This document shows, piece after piece, positions 30,760 through 40,810 of a stretch of DNA of 64,000 nucleotides. The notes under the pieces are model-generated. The model was not told the origin of the DNA. It did no database searches and saw only the letters and a program-made list of their open reading frames with translations. Numbering within the stretch: position 1 is the first letter of the stretch; the number at the start of each line of letters is the position of its first letter. The DNA lies in NCBI GenBank assembly GCA_015060905.1, contig SUXQ01000010.1:1-64000 (forward strand), written 5' to 3'. The position numbers and the translations under genes are program-made. This DNA comes from Bacteroidales bacterium (GTDB taxonomy: Bacteria > Bacteroidota > Bacteroidia > Bacteroidales > Bacteroidaceae).

Positions 30760-32007
30760 ATGGACAGACAAATACCCAAGAAAGAACAACGCAAAAAACA
30801 ACTTATGCGTATAGCAAAAATTGTGGGCGCGCTTGCACTCCTCGCAATAATAGCAATAGCAAGCATCAACTATGCCCGCAGCAGCGTGAACGAAAAATCA
30901 CTGACCTTTTCTACTGTGGACCGAGGCACCATAGAGACAAGCGTAACAGCCTCGGGCGAGGTACACCCGGCCTTCGAGGAGATAATAAACTCACCCATCA
31001 GTTCGCGCATAGTAGAGGTATATTGTCACAGCGGCGACAGTGTCGAGGCAGGCACTCCCCTGCTGCTACTTGACCTGAAAAGTACAGAGAATGAATACAA
31101 AAAACTGCTCGACGAGAAAGAGATACGCCGCAACCAATTAGAGCAGTTGCGTCTGAGAAACAAGACCGAAATTTCCAATCAGGAAATGAACATAAAGATA
31201 AACGCAATGGAGCTCGACCGATTAGAGGCCGAACTGCGCAACGAACGCTATCTTGACAGCATAGGCTCGGGAACAGCCGACAAGGTGCGACAAGCAGAAA
31301 TGGCAGTACAGACAGCCCGTCTGCGTCTGGAGCAACAGCGCGAGCAACTGAAAAACGACAAAGAGATAAAAGCATCGAACGTAAAAGTGCAGGAATTGGA
31401 ATTTGCAATATTCACAAAAAGACTCGAAGAAATGAAACGCACCTTCGACGACGCACGCATTCTCTCGCCCCGCAAAGCCATCCTCACACACATAAACGAG
31501 CAGATAGGAGCACAGGTAAGCGCCGGCAGTCAGATTGCAATAATATCCGACCTTGACCACTATATTGTAAAAGCACAAATCTCGGACGTGATGAGCGAAT
31601 ATGTGTCGCCCGGCAAAAAAGTGCTTGTAAAAGTAGGCAGCGAAAAGCTCGACGGACGCATAGGAACAGTGTCGCCCAAGAGCACCAACGGAAGCATACA
31701 GTTCGAAGTGCGCCTCACGCACGACAACCACAAGAAGCTGCGCCCGGGACTGCGCACCGACGTATATATAATGAATTCCATACACGACGACGTGCTACGC
31801 ATAAAAAACGCCTCGTACTATGTGGGCAAGGGAACATACAACCTGTTCGTACGCAACGAAAATAAAGAACTTATACGCCGCAAAGTAATTCTGGGCGACT
31901 CCAACTTCGACCACGTCGAGGTTGTCGAAGGACTCGCCGAGGGCGAGGAGGTTGTAATCTCGGACGTTGCAGAATTTTCGTACAAAGAAAAGATTAAATT
32001 AAAATAA
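30760..32007 (+). CDS. HlyD/MacA-like periplasmic adaptor subunit
   Basis: N-terminal TM, 'VTASGEVHPAFEEIINSPISSRIVEVYCHSGDSVEAGTPLLLLD', coiled-coil, 'GLRTDVYIMN', 'VVEGLAEGEEVVISD'. ATG 30760 preferred. Confidence 0.93.
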   Translation: MDRQIPKKEQRKKQLMRIAKIVGALALLAIIAIASINYARSSVNEKSLTFSTVDRGTIETSVTASGEVHPAFEEIINSPISSRIVEVYCHSGDSVEAGTPLLLLDLKSTENEYKKLLDEKEIRRNQLEQLRLRNKTEISNQEMNIKINAMELDRLEAELRNERYLDSIGSGTADKVRQAEMAVQTARLRLEQQREQLKNDKEIKASNVKVQELEFAIFTKRLEEMKRTFDDARILSPRKAILTHINEQIGAQVSAGSQIAIISDLDHYIVKAQISDVMSEYVSPGKKVLVKVGSEKLDGRIGTVSPKSTNGSIQFEVRLTHDNHKKLRPGLRTDVYIMNSIHDDVLRIKNASYYVGKGTYNLFVRNENKELIRRKVILGDSNFDHVEVVEGLAEGEEVVISDVAEFSYKEKIKLK

Positions 32008-32023
32008 AGTTAATTAATGCACA

Positions 32024-32060
32024 GTGAACGGCGGATTTTTTGTAAGTTGCCGCCGTTCAC
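32024..32060. other. intercistronic stem-loop between adaptor and first permease
   Basis: GTGAACGGCGG-N15-CCGCCGTTCAC, perfect 11-bp arms, no U-tract downstream on + strand. Confidence 0.7.
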
Positions 32061-32088
32061 AAAAAAACGAATGAAAAACAAATAAAAC

Positions 32089-33399
32089 ATGATACGACAA
32101 TTTTTCCGTCAAGCACTCACGATGATGCGGCAGCACAAACTGTTTACAGGAATGTATATAGCCGGCACCGCCATAAGCATAGCAATGGCAATGGCAATAT
32201 TTATCATACTTTACATAAAGTTGGGCCCCATCTACCCCGAGTACAATCGCGACAGAACAGTAAGCATGTCATTGGTATATTGCCAAGGAGAGGGAGAAAA
32301 TAAAACGAGGATGTATGGCCTCGCATCACCAATATTCCTGCAGAAGATACGCGAAGAGGCGAAACACCTCGATGAAATGTGTATCTACAAAGAAAAGCAA
32401 TGGTACGATGATGAAATAGTTGTTACTTCCGTAAAAAGCGAAGCCGAGACAGATACATACTCATTCAGCCGCGTGGACAGCAAATTCTGGAAAGTATTCG
32501 ACTTCAAATTCATCGATGGCCGTCCCTTCACATACCAAGAGGAGGACAAGCCATTGGTGATAATAACCTCAAAGATTGCCAAAGAGCTGTTTTCTAAAGA
32601 GAACGTTAGCGGCGAAGATATATACATCGACACAGTGCGCTATAAGATTGCAGGTGTAGTGGAAGAGGCAAATACCTGCATAGGCACAGCATACACAAAC
32701 GACCATTTATGGATACCCTCGCAATACAAATATGACGGTTACGACCACAGGGACCATATCATAGGCAATGATTCGCCTGTGATGCTTGCAACCTCGCCCG
32801 AGGCTACCGATTCGCTCATCAACGAAATAAAGGATATATTCGAAAGATTGAAACAAGAGCAGGCCGGCAGCAAGTACAGCGACTATGAGATATATTTAAA
32901 TAAGTATTGGGAAGATGCTTTCAATCTTTCATCTCTACAAGAAGGTAGAAAGAACAGTTTCTTTGCAGCCATAGCAAAATACCTTTACATAATATTGGCA
33001 TTCCTGCTCATCCCCGCACTGAACTTGAGCGGAATGATATCTTCGCGTATGAGCAGCCGTATGGTAGAAGTGGGCGTGCGCAAGGCATACGGCGCCACCG
33101 ACCAAAGCATCATCAGACAAGTGTTGTACGAAAATCTGTTGCTCACGACAATAGGGGCGGTCATCGGCCTTGCACTCTCATACCTGACAATGAGCGTAGG
33201 CTACAAATGGGTGATGTCGATATTCGACAAAGGAAGCAACGACATAGTCTCGGGAGTAACTACCGAAATGTTGTTCAACCCCACTATCATTATTGTTGTA
33301 TTGTTGCTGACACTGGTGATTAATATCGCTTCGGCGCTTGTGCCTACAATTTTTGCCCTACGCAGCAACATCATCGAGGCATTGTATCACAAAAGATAG
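32089..33399 (+). CDS. FtsX/MacB-like ABC permease, class A copy 1
   Basis: 'MIRQFFRQALTMMRQHKLFTGMYIAGTAISIAMAM' N-term; C-term 'LNLSGMISSRMSSRMVEVGVRKAYGA' FtsX domain. Confidence 0.9.
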   Translation: MIRQFFRQALTMMRQHKLFTGMYIAGTAISIAMAMAIFIILYIKLGPIYPEYNRDRTVSMSLVYCQGEGENKTRMYGLASPIFLQKIREEAKHLDEMCIYKEKQWYDDEIVVTSVKSEAETDTYSFSRVDSKFWKVFDFKFIDGRPFTYQEEDKPLVIITSKIAKELFSKENVSGEDIYIDTVRYKIAGVVEEANTCIGTAYTNDHLWIPSQYKYDGYDHRDHIIGNDSPVMLATSPEATDSLINEIKDIFERLKQEQAGSKYSDYEIYLNKYWEDAFNLSSLQEGRKNSFFAAIAKYLYIILAFLLIPALNLSGMISSRMSSRMVEVGVRKAYGATDQSIIRQVLYENLLLTTIGAVIGLALSYLTMSVGYKWVMSIFDKGSNDIVSGVTTEMLFNPTIIIVVLLLTLVINIASALVPTIFALRSNIIEALYHKR

Positions 33400-33421
33400 A
33401 AATAAACAAAACACACCCACC

Positions 33422-34732
33422 ATGATAACAAAACTATTCCGCCAAATATGGAACGAGCGCAAGCAAAATGTGTGGCTCTTCCTTGAACTTTTCATAGTAA
33501 GCCTCACTGTGTGGCTCGCCATAGACCCATTGACCGAGCTTGTCAGCCGCAGCGCAATAAACCCCAATTACAACGCAGATGACGTTTACAGGGTGTTTAT
33601 GGACCGCCACCGCCCCGGCAAGCTCAAATATAGAGCCGAGTTTGACAATGACGCACTGACGGTAGAACAATTTATACAGATAATTAACATCATTGAAAGC
33701 CTACCCGAAATTGAAAGCTACTCACTAACCGAAGGACATCCCGGCGGATTCATGTATGTCAACAATTTTGTAATTGACAGCACACAAAATGCCGAAAACA
33801 AGACCGTTACTAAGAGAATCAAATATTTATATAACCACACCAACGGGCGCAACGACTTTTTTGGCACATACGGCATAAAAGCCCCTGCCGGCTACAACCC
33901 ACAAGGAGAATTAGTCAAAGGAGCATACATAAGCCGCAGCCTGATGCAGGAGCTATACGGTACTGACAACATAGCGGGAAAGAGCATTACTCACTCATGC
34001 AATGGTAGTTACCCTATATTGGGAACCATTGACAACATACAGCAGGATACCTACTTTGAACCCCAGCCCACCATTATCTTCAACCAGCCTATAACCCTTA
34101 AAGGCAGCAGTTTAGGGTTTGTGGGTCATTTGAACATAAGTCTCAGAGTGAAAAAGAGTGTAGACAATAAACTATTCGAGGAGAAATTCAGAACGGAGAT
34201 TATCCCCAAGCTGACAGCCGGCAACATCTATTGCCGCAAAATAGAGTCTGTGACTCAAGGGAATAAGGATTTTAGCAGACACCTTGGCATAGACTCGCAA
34301 TACAAACAAAATATCATATTGTCGATATTTGCACTGCTGTGCGGTTTTTTGGGAATAGCCGCCACATTCTGGGTGAGAGCCGTTGAACGCCGCAACACAA
34401 TAGGCATTATGCAGAGCTTAGGCGCGACACGTGGCAACGTCGTCAGACAGTTTGCCACCGAAGCAGCAATATTGTCGAGCATAGCCTTCGCGCTTGCCCT
34501 TATAATCATACTTAACAAAGTGGTTATCGATGGCTTTGCTCAACCACTCGGCGAGTTTAGTGAAGAGGACGTAACTCTCTACAAAAGCTATCTGCACAAC
34601 CTGCCACTGCCACGTTTCGCAGTAGTTACCATTGCAAGCTACCTTTTTGTGGTGCTCATAAGCATATTAGGAGCAATAATCCCCACAGCAGCAACAGTAA
34701 AGGAGCGACCCGCCGACGCATTAAGAGAATAA
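33422..34732 (+). CDS. FtsX/MacB-like ABC permease, class B copy 1
   Basis: 'MITKLFRQIWNERKQNVWLFLELFIVSLTVWLAIDPL' N-term; 'ERRNTIGIMQSLGATRGNVVRQF' FtsX domain. ATG 33422 preferred. Confidence 0.9.
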   Translation: MITKLFRQIWNERKQNVWLFLELFIVSLTVWLAIDPLTELVSRSAINPNYNADDVYRVFMDRHRPGKLKYRAEFDNDALTVEQFIQIINIIESLPEIESYSLTEGHPGGFMYVNNFVIDSTQNAENKTVTKRIKYLYNHTNGRNDFFGTYGIKAPAGYNPQGELVKGAYISRSLMQELYGTDNIAGKSITHSCNGSYPILGTIDNIQQDTYFEPQPTIIFNQPITLKGSSLGFVGHLNISLRVKKSVDNKLFEEKFRTEIIPKLTAGNIYCRKIESVTQGNKDFSRHLGIDSQYKQNIILSIFALLCGFLGIAATFWVRAVERRNTIGIMQSLGATRGNVVRQFATEAAILSSIAFALALIIILNKVVIDGFAQPLGEFSEEDVTLYKSYLHNLPLPRFAVVTIASYLFVVLISILGAIIPTAATVKERPADALRE

Positions 34733-34748
34733 GAAAAAAAACAAAACT

Positions 34749-36002
34749 ATGATACGACAATTTTTCCGCCAAGCATGGATAATGATGAAACAGCATCGGC
34801 TGTTCACAGGCATGTACCTTGTAGGAACGGCAGTGAGCATCGCCCTTGCAATGACACTGTTCATCATCTTCTACATAAAATTAGGCCCCATCTACCCCGA
34901 GTACAACCGCCACCGTATGCTGGTGATAGAGAAAACCACATGGAAAATATCGCAAGGTGGAGGATACAGTAAGACCGAATCGAGTATCTCCACAAAGTTT
35001 GCCGACCTTATAAGAAGAGAGGCAAAATCGCTGGAACATATAGCACTCTTAGGATGGAGAAGAGCGATCATTTCTAATGAAGATGGCAGTATGAGCACCG
35101 AGGAATTTGGGCACGAAACAAACAGCGATTTTTGGAAAGTGTTCAATTTCAAGTTCATCGACGGCCGCCCCTTCACACACGAAGAGGCAAACGAACAGTT
35201 GGTAATTATCAGCCGCAGTTGGGCACAGAAATTCTTTGCCACCGACAAGGCAGCAGGAAAAATATTAAAGGTTGGTCGCGCAAACTACCGTGTAGTGGGT
35301 GTAGTGGAAGACACAAGCGGTTGCAGCAGCATCACAGCCGGCAACTATTGGTTGCCAATATGCGCAAGCGACAAGAGCGAGGATGAAATTTCAGGTAGTT
35401 ACCACGCATATATGACAAGCGACAATAGCGAGGAGCTGAAAAAAGAGGTCGAAAATATCTTCAACCGTCGCGCGCAGGAACAGCCCAAAGAGTATACATA
35501 CACTATGGATATTGAGGATTTTTGGCAAAAGGCACTCGAATGCGAAAAGGACGAGACTCCACTGGACGCAATGGGAAAATATCTATACATACTGCTGGCG
35601 TTTCTCTTTATCCCCGCGCTGAACCTGAGCGGCCTTATTTCCTCGCGCATGGACAGCCGCATGGAAGAGATTGGCATTCGCAAGGCTTACGGAGCAACCA
35701 ACGGCGAAATTCTCGCGCAGGTGCTGTGGGAGAATTTACTGCTGACGCTGGTGGGAGCAGCGATGGGCCTCGCCCTGTCGTACATTGTAGTATACACTTG
35801 CGACAGTTGGATAACCACACTATTCGAGGCTAACATATATATTCCTTTCGAGCGCAGCACAGATGTGTCGATGCTGCTCAACCCCATAGTGCTGGGCACG
35901 ACTGTTGCTGTCACAGCCCTGCTGAATGTCTCTTCGGCCCTTGTACCTACGATGCTTGCTCTGCGAGGCTCCATTGTCGAGGCATTGTATTATAGAAGAT
36001 AG
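34749..36002 (+). CDS. FtsX/MacB-like ABC permease, class A copy 2
   Basis: 'MIRQFFRQAWIMMKQHRLFTGMYLVGTAVSIALAM'; 'SSRMDSRMEEIGIRKAYGATNGEIL'. Confidence 0.9.
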   Translation: MIRQFFRQAWIMMKQHRLFTGMYLVGTAVSIALAMTLFIIFYIKLGPIYPEYNRHRMLVIEKTTWKISQGGGYSKTESSISTKFADLIRREAKSLEHIALLGWRRAIISNEDGSMSTEEFGHETNSDFWKVFNFKFIDGRPFTHEEANEQLVIISRSWAQKFFATDKAAGKILKVGRANYRVVGVVEDTSGCSSITAGNYWLPICASDKSEDEISGSYHAYMTSDNSEELKKEVENIFNRRAQEQPKEYTYTMDIEDFWQKALECEKDETPLDAMGKYLYILLAFLFIPALNLSGLISSRMDSRMEEIGIRKAYGATNGEILAQVLWENLLLTLVGAAMGLALSYIVVYTCDSWITTLFEANIYIPFERSTDVSMLLNPIVLGTTVAVTALLNVSSALVPTMLALRGSIVEALYYRR

Positions 36003-36032
36003 AAACATATAACTACTAAAAAAACACCCACC

Positions 36033-37361
36033 ATGATAGCAAAAATCATCCACCAAATATGGAACGAACGCAAGCAAAATGCGTGGCTCTTCCTTGAGCT
36101 TGCGGTTGCAAGCATATTCCTGTGGCTCGCCATCGACCCACTGTTCACCCTTGTGTGCCGCAACAACATCCCCAAAGGTTACGACACAGAAAATCTCCAC
36201 TACATAGAAAAAGAAATTTATGCTGACAACCACCCGCAGTACCACGATGGAGAATCGACGGAAGAATATGTAGAGCAGTTCTTCACAAACATCATAAACA
36301 CACTGAAAAGCCTGCCCGAAGTAGAGTGTTACGGCATTGCATGCACTAACTTTCAACCGAACGACCTAAGCAGCAACGCTGGGGGCATTAGAATAGACAG
36401 CATACAGTCGAGCGACGGCAAGGAACATACGCATAATGCACGATTCTATTCATTCATGCCCACAGAGGGAAGCAACTTCTTTGAGACCTACCGCGTGCGC
36501 GATGCACTTACAGGCGAGATTATGAAGCAGATGAACGGAGTGCAAGAAAAGAAAGTGTATGTTACACGCCGCCTCGCTATGCAACTCTTTGGCACGACAG
36601 ATATAATAGGGAAAAAAGTTATTGATTATAATGCGGAAGTAGAAATTATAGGCATTATCGAGGACATGCAACTGCTTGCCTACGACGAATATACACCATT
36701 CATGCTGAGAAACGAAAATATCATATACGACAAATACGCCTTTTCGCGACAAGATATCTTTGTGAGGCTGAAAAAGGGAGTAGACTGCGAGGCGTTCCGC
36801 AAAAAGTTCAACAGCGACATTGCCCCTAAGCTGAGAAATGGAAACTACAATGTAAAGGGAATCACAGACATCAACGAAAGAGTGAAACGCCACGACAAAA
36901 GATTCGGAATAACAAACATTTACCGCCTGTATACAGCACTTGCGGGCTTCGCACTTTTCTGCGCGTTTATGGGGGTATTCAGCGCATTCTGGATACGCAC
37001 CAACAACCGCCGTCGCGACATTGGAATTATGCGCAGCGTGGGAGCGTCGCGTCGCGCAGTCGTCCGGCAATTTGCAGCCGAGGCACTCATTCTTGTGAGC
37101 GTAGCATTCTTGGTGGGAATGTTTGTCACAGGACACTACATACACATTAACGGATTCGCCGAGCCGCTTGCCAAAGTACCCACGTGGATACAGAATGAGA
37201 CTCCCGACCAAAGTTATCTGCACAACCGCGCAATGCCCCACTTTGCAATAGTAACATCCATCGGTTATCTGCTGGTTGCAACCATTGCCGTAGCGGGAGC
37301 ACTGTTGCCGTCGATGCGCATCACACGCTCGCTACCCGCCGACGCATTAAGAGAAAATTAA
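36033..37361 (+). CDS. FtsX/MacB-like ABC permease, class B copy 2
   Basis: 'MIAKIIHQIWNERKQNAWLFLELAVASIFLWLAIDPLFTL'; 'NRRRDIGIMRSVGASRRAVVRQF'. Confidence 0.9.
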   Translation: MIAKIIHQIWNERKQNAWLFLELAVASIFLWLAIDPLFTLVCRNNIPKGYDTENLHYIEKEIYADNHPQYHDGESTEEYVEQFFTNIINTLKSLPEVECYGIACTNFQPNDLSSNAGGIRIDSIQSSDGKEHTHNARFYSFMPTEGSNFFETYRVRDALTGEIMKQMNGVQEKKVYVTRRLAMQLFGTTDIIGKKVIDYNAEVEIIGIIEDMQLLAYDEYTPFMLRNENIIYDKYAFSRQDIFVRLKKGVDCEAFRKKFNSDIAPKLRNGNYNVKGITDINERVKRHDKRFGITNIYRLYTALAGFALFCAFMGVFSAFWIRTNNRRRDIGIMRSVGASRRAVVRQFAAEALILVSVAFLVGMFVTGHYIHINGFAEPLAKVPTWIQNETPDQSYLHNRAMPHFAIVTSIGYLLVATIAVAGALLPSMRITRSLPADALREN

Positions 37362-37394
37362 AATAATATTATAAACAATTAAATATATACGATT

Positions 37395-38060
37395 ATGATT
37401 AAACTTACAGAGGTAAACAAAATTTACCGTACAGATTCAGTTGAGACACAGGCACTTGAGAATGTAAACATCGAAGTGAAAAAAGGAGAGTTTCTAAGCA
37501 TCATGGGCCCCTCGGGATGCGGAAAATCGACACTGCTCAACATTATGGGACTGCTGGACAAGCCCACAAGCGGCACAATAGAGATTGCCGGTACCACAGT
37601 GGACCAAATGACAGAAAAAGAGCTTGCAGCCTTCCGCAACCGCACGCTGGGCTTTGTGTTCCAGAGCTTCCACCTTATAAACTCACTCAACGTACTTGAT
37701 AATGTGGAGTTGCCACTACTCTACCGTAAGATGAGTGCGAAAGAGCGCACACGCCTCGCAAAAGAGGTGCTTGCCCGCGTGGGGCTTACGCACCGCATGT
37801 ACCATATGCCCACACAGCTGTCGGGTGGTCAGTGTCAGCGTGTTGCAATAGCCCGCGCCATCATCGGCAACCCCGAAATTATCCTCGCCGACGAGCCTAC
37901 CGGTAATCTCGACTCGAAGATGGGTGCCGAAGTAATGGAGATTCTCCACAAGCTGAACCGCGAAGATGGACGCACCATTGTGATGGTAACACACAACGAG
38001 GAGCAGGCGAAACAGACCTCACGCACCATACGTTTCTTCGACGGACGACAGGTAGAATAG
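37395..38060 (+). CDS. LolD/MacB-type ABC transporter ATPase
   Basis: 'GPSGCGKSTLLNIMGLLDKPTSG' Walker A, 'LSGGQCQRVAIARAI' signature, 'ILADEPTGNLD' Walker B; only ATPase gene in the locus. Confidence 0.95.
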   Translation: MIKLTEVNKIYRTDSVETQALENVNIEVKKGEFLSIMGPSGCGKSTLLNIMGLLDKPTSGTIEIAGTTVDQMTEKELAAFRNRTLGFVFQSFHLINSLNVLDNVELPLLYRKMSAKERTRLAKEVLARVGLTHRMYHMPTQLSGGQCQRVAIARAIIGNPEIILADEPTGNLDSKMGAEVMEILHKLNREDGRTIVMVTHNEEQAKQTSRTIRFFDGRQVE

Positions 38061-38066
38061 TTGCAT

Positions 38067-38108
38067 CAAGCATTTAAAGGAAGTTCGCAAATAGTCTTTA
38101 AATGCTTG
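38067..38108. other. intercistronic stem-loop after ATPase gene
   Basis: CAAGCATTTAAAG-N16-CTTTAAATGCTTG, perfect 13-bp arms. Confidence 0.7.
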
Positions 38109-38162
38109 AAAAACAACAACCTATAAAATAGCAAATTAAACTGCTTAACAAACAAAAAAAGC

Positions 38163-39455
38163 ATGATTAAACAATTTTTCCGTCAAGCACTGACGATGAT
38201 GAAGCAGCATAAGCTGTTCACGGGCATATACATTGCCGGAACAGCCGTCAGTATAGCTATTATAATGACACTCTTCATAGTTATCTACATAAATTTAGGA
38301 AAAATCTACCCCGAATACCACCGAGACGAAATACTCCTTTTGGATAACGAATGGCACAAGTACAATACAAATGGCGGCCCGAGTAACCGTTCAGGTTATT
38401 TCAATCTTGACTTTGTCGAGGCAATCAAGAGCGAGAGCAAACACATGAAAGCCATAGCAGTGTACGACTGGAACACCTCCAGAATTCCACACCCGATAAC
38501 AGTAGACGGCAACAATGTTGAAGTAGAAGAGAAGGTAACATTTGTCAGCGACGGCTGGTGGCAGGTATTCGACTATAAATTCATTGACGGAAAAGGATTC
38601 ACCGAAAATGAGATGCGCGAAAATGTGGCGGTGGTGAGCGAGTCGCTTGCCACACAACTTTTCGCGTCGTCAAAGGTAGCCGACAGAGAGATTAAGATAA
38701 ACGGACAATACCACCGCATAGTAGGTGTCGTAAAGGATGCCACACAGTGTACCCCCAACAGCTACGGAAAAATATGGCTGACCATCTACAATCCTTTTGC
38801 AAGCTTGAACACATACGCAATTCACAACGACGAGAAGCATTTTAAAATATACACCCTCGCGCACGATGGCGAAAGAGAGATGATGTTGCAGGAAATTGAG
38901 AACATATTCAGCCGCTACTATCAGCCAAACGAACAAGAGTACGACTACGAACTGGATATTTTAAACTATTGGCAAAATGCCCTTTACCTTTCAAAAAACG
39001 ATAGCATTTGGGCTGCTTTAAAAACATACTTTTACATAATACTTGCAGTATTTTTCATTCCCGCCCTGAACCTTAGCGGAATGATAGCCTCGCGCATGAA
39101 CGGCCGTATGGTGGAGGTAGGCGTACGCCGAGCATACGGAGCGACCAAACAAGAGATTGTGTCGCAGGTGCTGTGGGAGAATATGTTACTTACACTGTTG
39201 GGAGCAGTTGCAGGGTTACTGCTTTCCTACGCCGTAGTGTACATTTTCAGCTACCGCATGACAACATTCATAAACAGCCATATAAACTACGCTGCCGAAG
39301 AAGGAAACCAACTGAGCGCAGAAATGCTCTTGAACCCAACGATTTTTCTTTGCGCACTGCTAATGTGTGTATTGCTGAACATCGCATCGGCACTCGTGCC
39401 CACGCTGTTTGCATTGAAAAAAGATATTATACAATCGTTGTACCACAAAAGATAA
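38163..39455 (+). CDS. FtsX/MacB-like ABC permease, class A copy 3
   Basis: 'MIKQFFRQALTMMKQHKLFTGIYIAGTAVSIAI'; 'ASRMNGRMVEVGVRRAYGATKQEI'. Confidence 0.9.
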   Translation: MIKQFFRQALTMMKQHKLFTGIYIAGTAVSIAIIMTLFIVIYINLGKIYPEYHRDEILLLDNEWHKYNTNGGPSNRSGYFNLDFVEAIKSESKHMKAIAVYDWNTSRIPHPITVDGNNVEVEEKVTFVSDGWWQVFDYKFIDGKGFTENEMRENVAVVSESLATQLFASSKVADREIKINGQYHRIVGVVKDATQCTPNSYGKIWLTIYNPFASLNTYAIHNDEKHFKIYTLAHDGEREMMLQEIENIFSRYYQPNEQEYDYELDILNYWQNALYLSKNDSIWAALKTYFYIILAVFFIPALNLSGMIASRMNGRMVEVGVRRAYGATKQEIVSQVLWENMLLTLLGAVAGLLLSYAVVYIFSYRMTTFINSHINYAAEEGNQLSAEMLLNPTIFLCALLMCVLLNIASALVPTLFALKKDIIQSLYHKR

Positions 39456-39460
39456 GCCCC

Positions 39461-40786
39461 ATGATAAAGAAAATATTTCACATAATATACAACGAGCGTC
39501 GCGAGAACAGTTGGTTGTTGGTCGAAATAATTGCCGCAAGCATCATGCTGTGGATGGCATTCGACCCGCTGTTCACGCTTACGCGCCTCGAGAGCTATGA
39601 CGACGGCTACAACATCGACGGCACATATATGATAGATTTCGGCCACTACGCACCATACGACTACCGATTCAAGCGGTCGAATGAAGATGCCGAGCGAAAC
39701 GGCGAGAGCTACACTCACATGTACAACATCGTGCGCAGCCTTCCCGAGATTGAGAGCTACTGCTTTACACAAGCCTATAATTATCCGGGAGCCAACAGAC
39801 GTTATCATATATTTCCTCTCTTTATAGATAGTGTCGATTGTGGCGACAACAAAGACAAATACATAGAACTTCAGAATAAAAAAGGACTTTCGCTAGACTA
39901 CCACCCAATATACGACATTGAGGGTAACGACTATTTTACAACGTTCGGAGTGAAAGATGCCTTTACAGGAAAAATATTTACCCCAAACAAGCACGACACC
40001 AACAACAACTGTTACGTCTCGGAATGCTTTGCAAAAAAACATTTTGGCGGGACAAGAGAGGCCATCGGGAAAAAAATCTATTTGGGTCATGATAAACACT
40101 TTATCATAAGCGGAATAGTCAAAGACATGCAAGTTGTTGATTACGACGAGCCTGACGACCTGCTTCTCCTTCACAGAGCGAATGTGCCAGCCGAATATAG
40201 GATGCTGAAACTTCACATACGCCTTAAAAAAGGAGTGGACAGAGTAGCATTCGAGAAGAGATTCAAAGAGGAGATTATGCCCAAGCTAAAAGCCGGCAAC
40301 GCATACTGCCTGAACATAGAGCCTCACTATGTTTTTAAAGAACGCAATAATGAAGTGCATGGTATTCCCAGCAAACTGACTATGTACAACAGTATGGCTC
40401 TCTTCGCGCTGTTCACTGTGTTTTTGGGAATGTTAAGCGCATTTTGGATACGAACATCTGCTCGCAAGAGCGACATTGGAATAATGCGCAGTGTAGGAGC
40501 ATCGAGGCTGACTATCATCAAGCAAATTGTCACCGAGGTTGCAATTTTGGTGAATATAGGCTTTGCTGTCGCAATGCTCTTTGTGCTGCACTATCTGTAT
40601 GTGAACGGATTTGCAGACCCCTTAAAAAATATTATCAAGATTACAAGCGTGGAAGGCCCGTTGCACTTTGCTGTTGTCACAGCAGCCGCGTACATCATCA
40701 TGATGCTCTTTGCCATTGCCGGAGCAGCAATTCCCGCATGGCGAATAACCAAGATTCTGCCCGCTGATGCACTGAGAGAGGAATAA
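39461..40786 (+). CDS. FtsX/MacB-like ABC permease, class B copy 3
   Basis: 'MIKKIFHIIYNERRENSWLLVEIIAASIMLWMAFDPLFTL'; 'ARKSDIGIMRSVGASRLTIIKQ'. ATG 39461 preferred over ORF start 39173. Confidence 0.9.
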   Translation: MIKKIFHIIYNERRENSWLLVEIIAASIMLWMAFDPLFTLTRLESYDDGYNIDGTYMIDFGHYAPYDYRFKRSNEDAERNGESYTHMYNIVRSLPEIESYCFTQAYNYPGANRRYHIFPLFIDSVDCGDNKDKYIELQNKKGLSLDYHPIYDIEGNDYFTTFGVKDAFTGKIFTPNKHDTNNNCYVSECFAKKHFGGTREAIGKKIYLGHDKHFIISGIVKDMQVVDYDEPDDLLLLHRANVPAEYRMLKLHIRLKKGVDRVAFEKRFKEEIMPKLKAGNAYCLNIEPHYVFKERNNEVHGIPSKLTMYNSMALFALFTVFLGMLSAFWIRTSARKSDIGIMRSVGASRLTIIKQIVTEVAILVNIGFAVAMLFVLHYLYVNGFADPLKNIIKITSVEGPLHFAVVTAAAYIIMMLFAIAGAAIPAWRITKILPADALREE

Positions 40787-40810
40787 TTTAACAATAAAAT
40801 ACGATAAACT

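Noticed and set aside
36450-37241. 263-aa minus-strand ORF
   Set aside because: Antisense to permease B2; composition typical of shadow ORFs.
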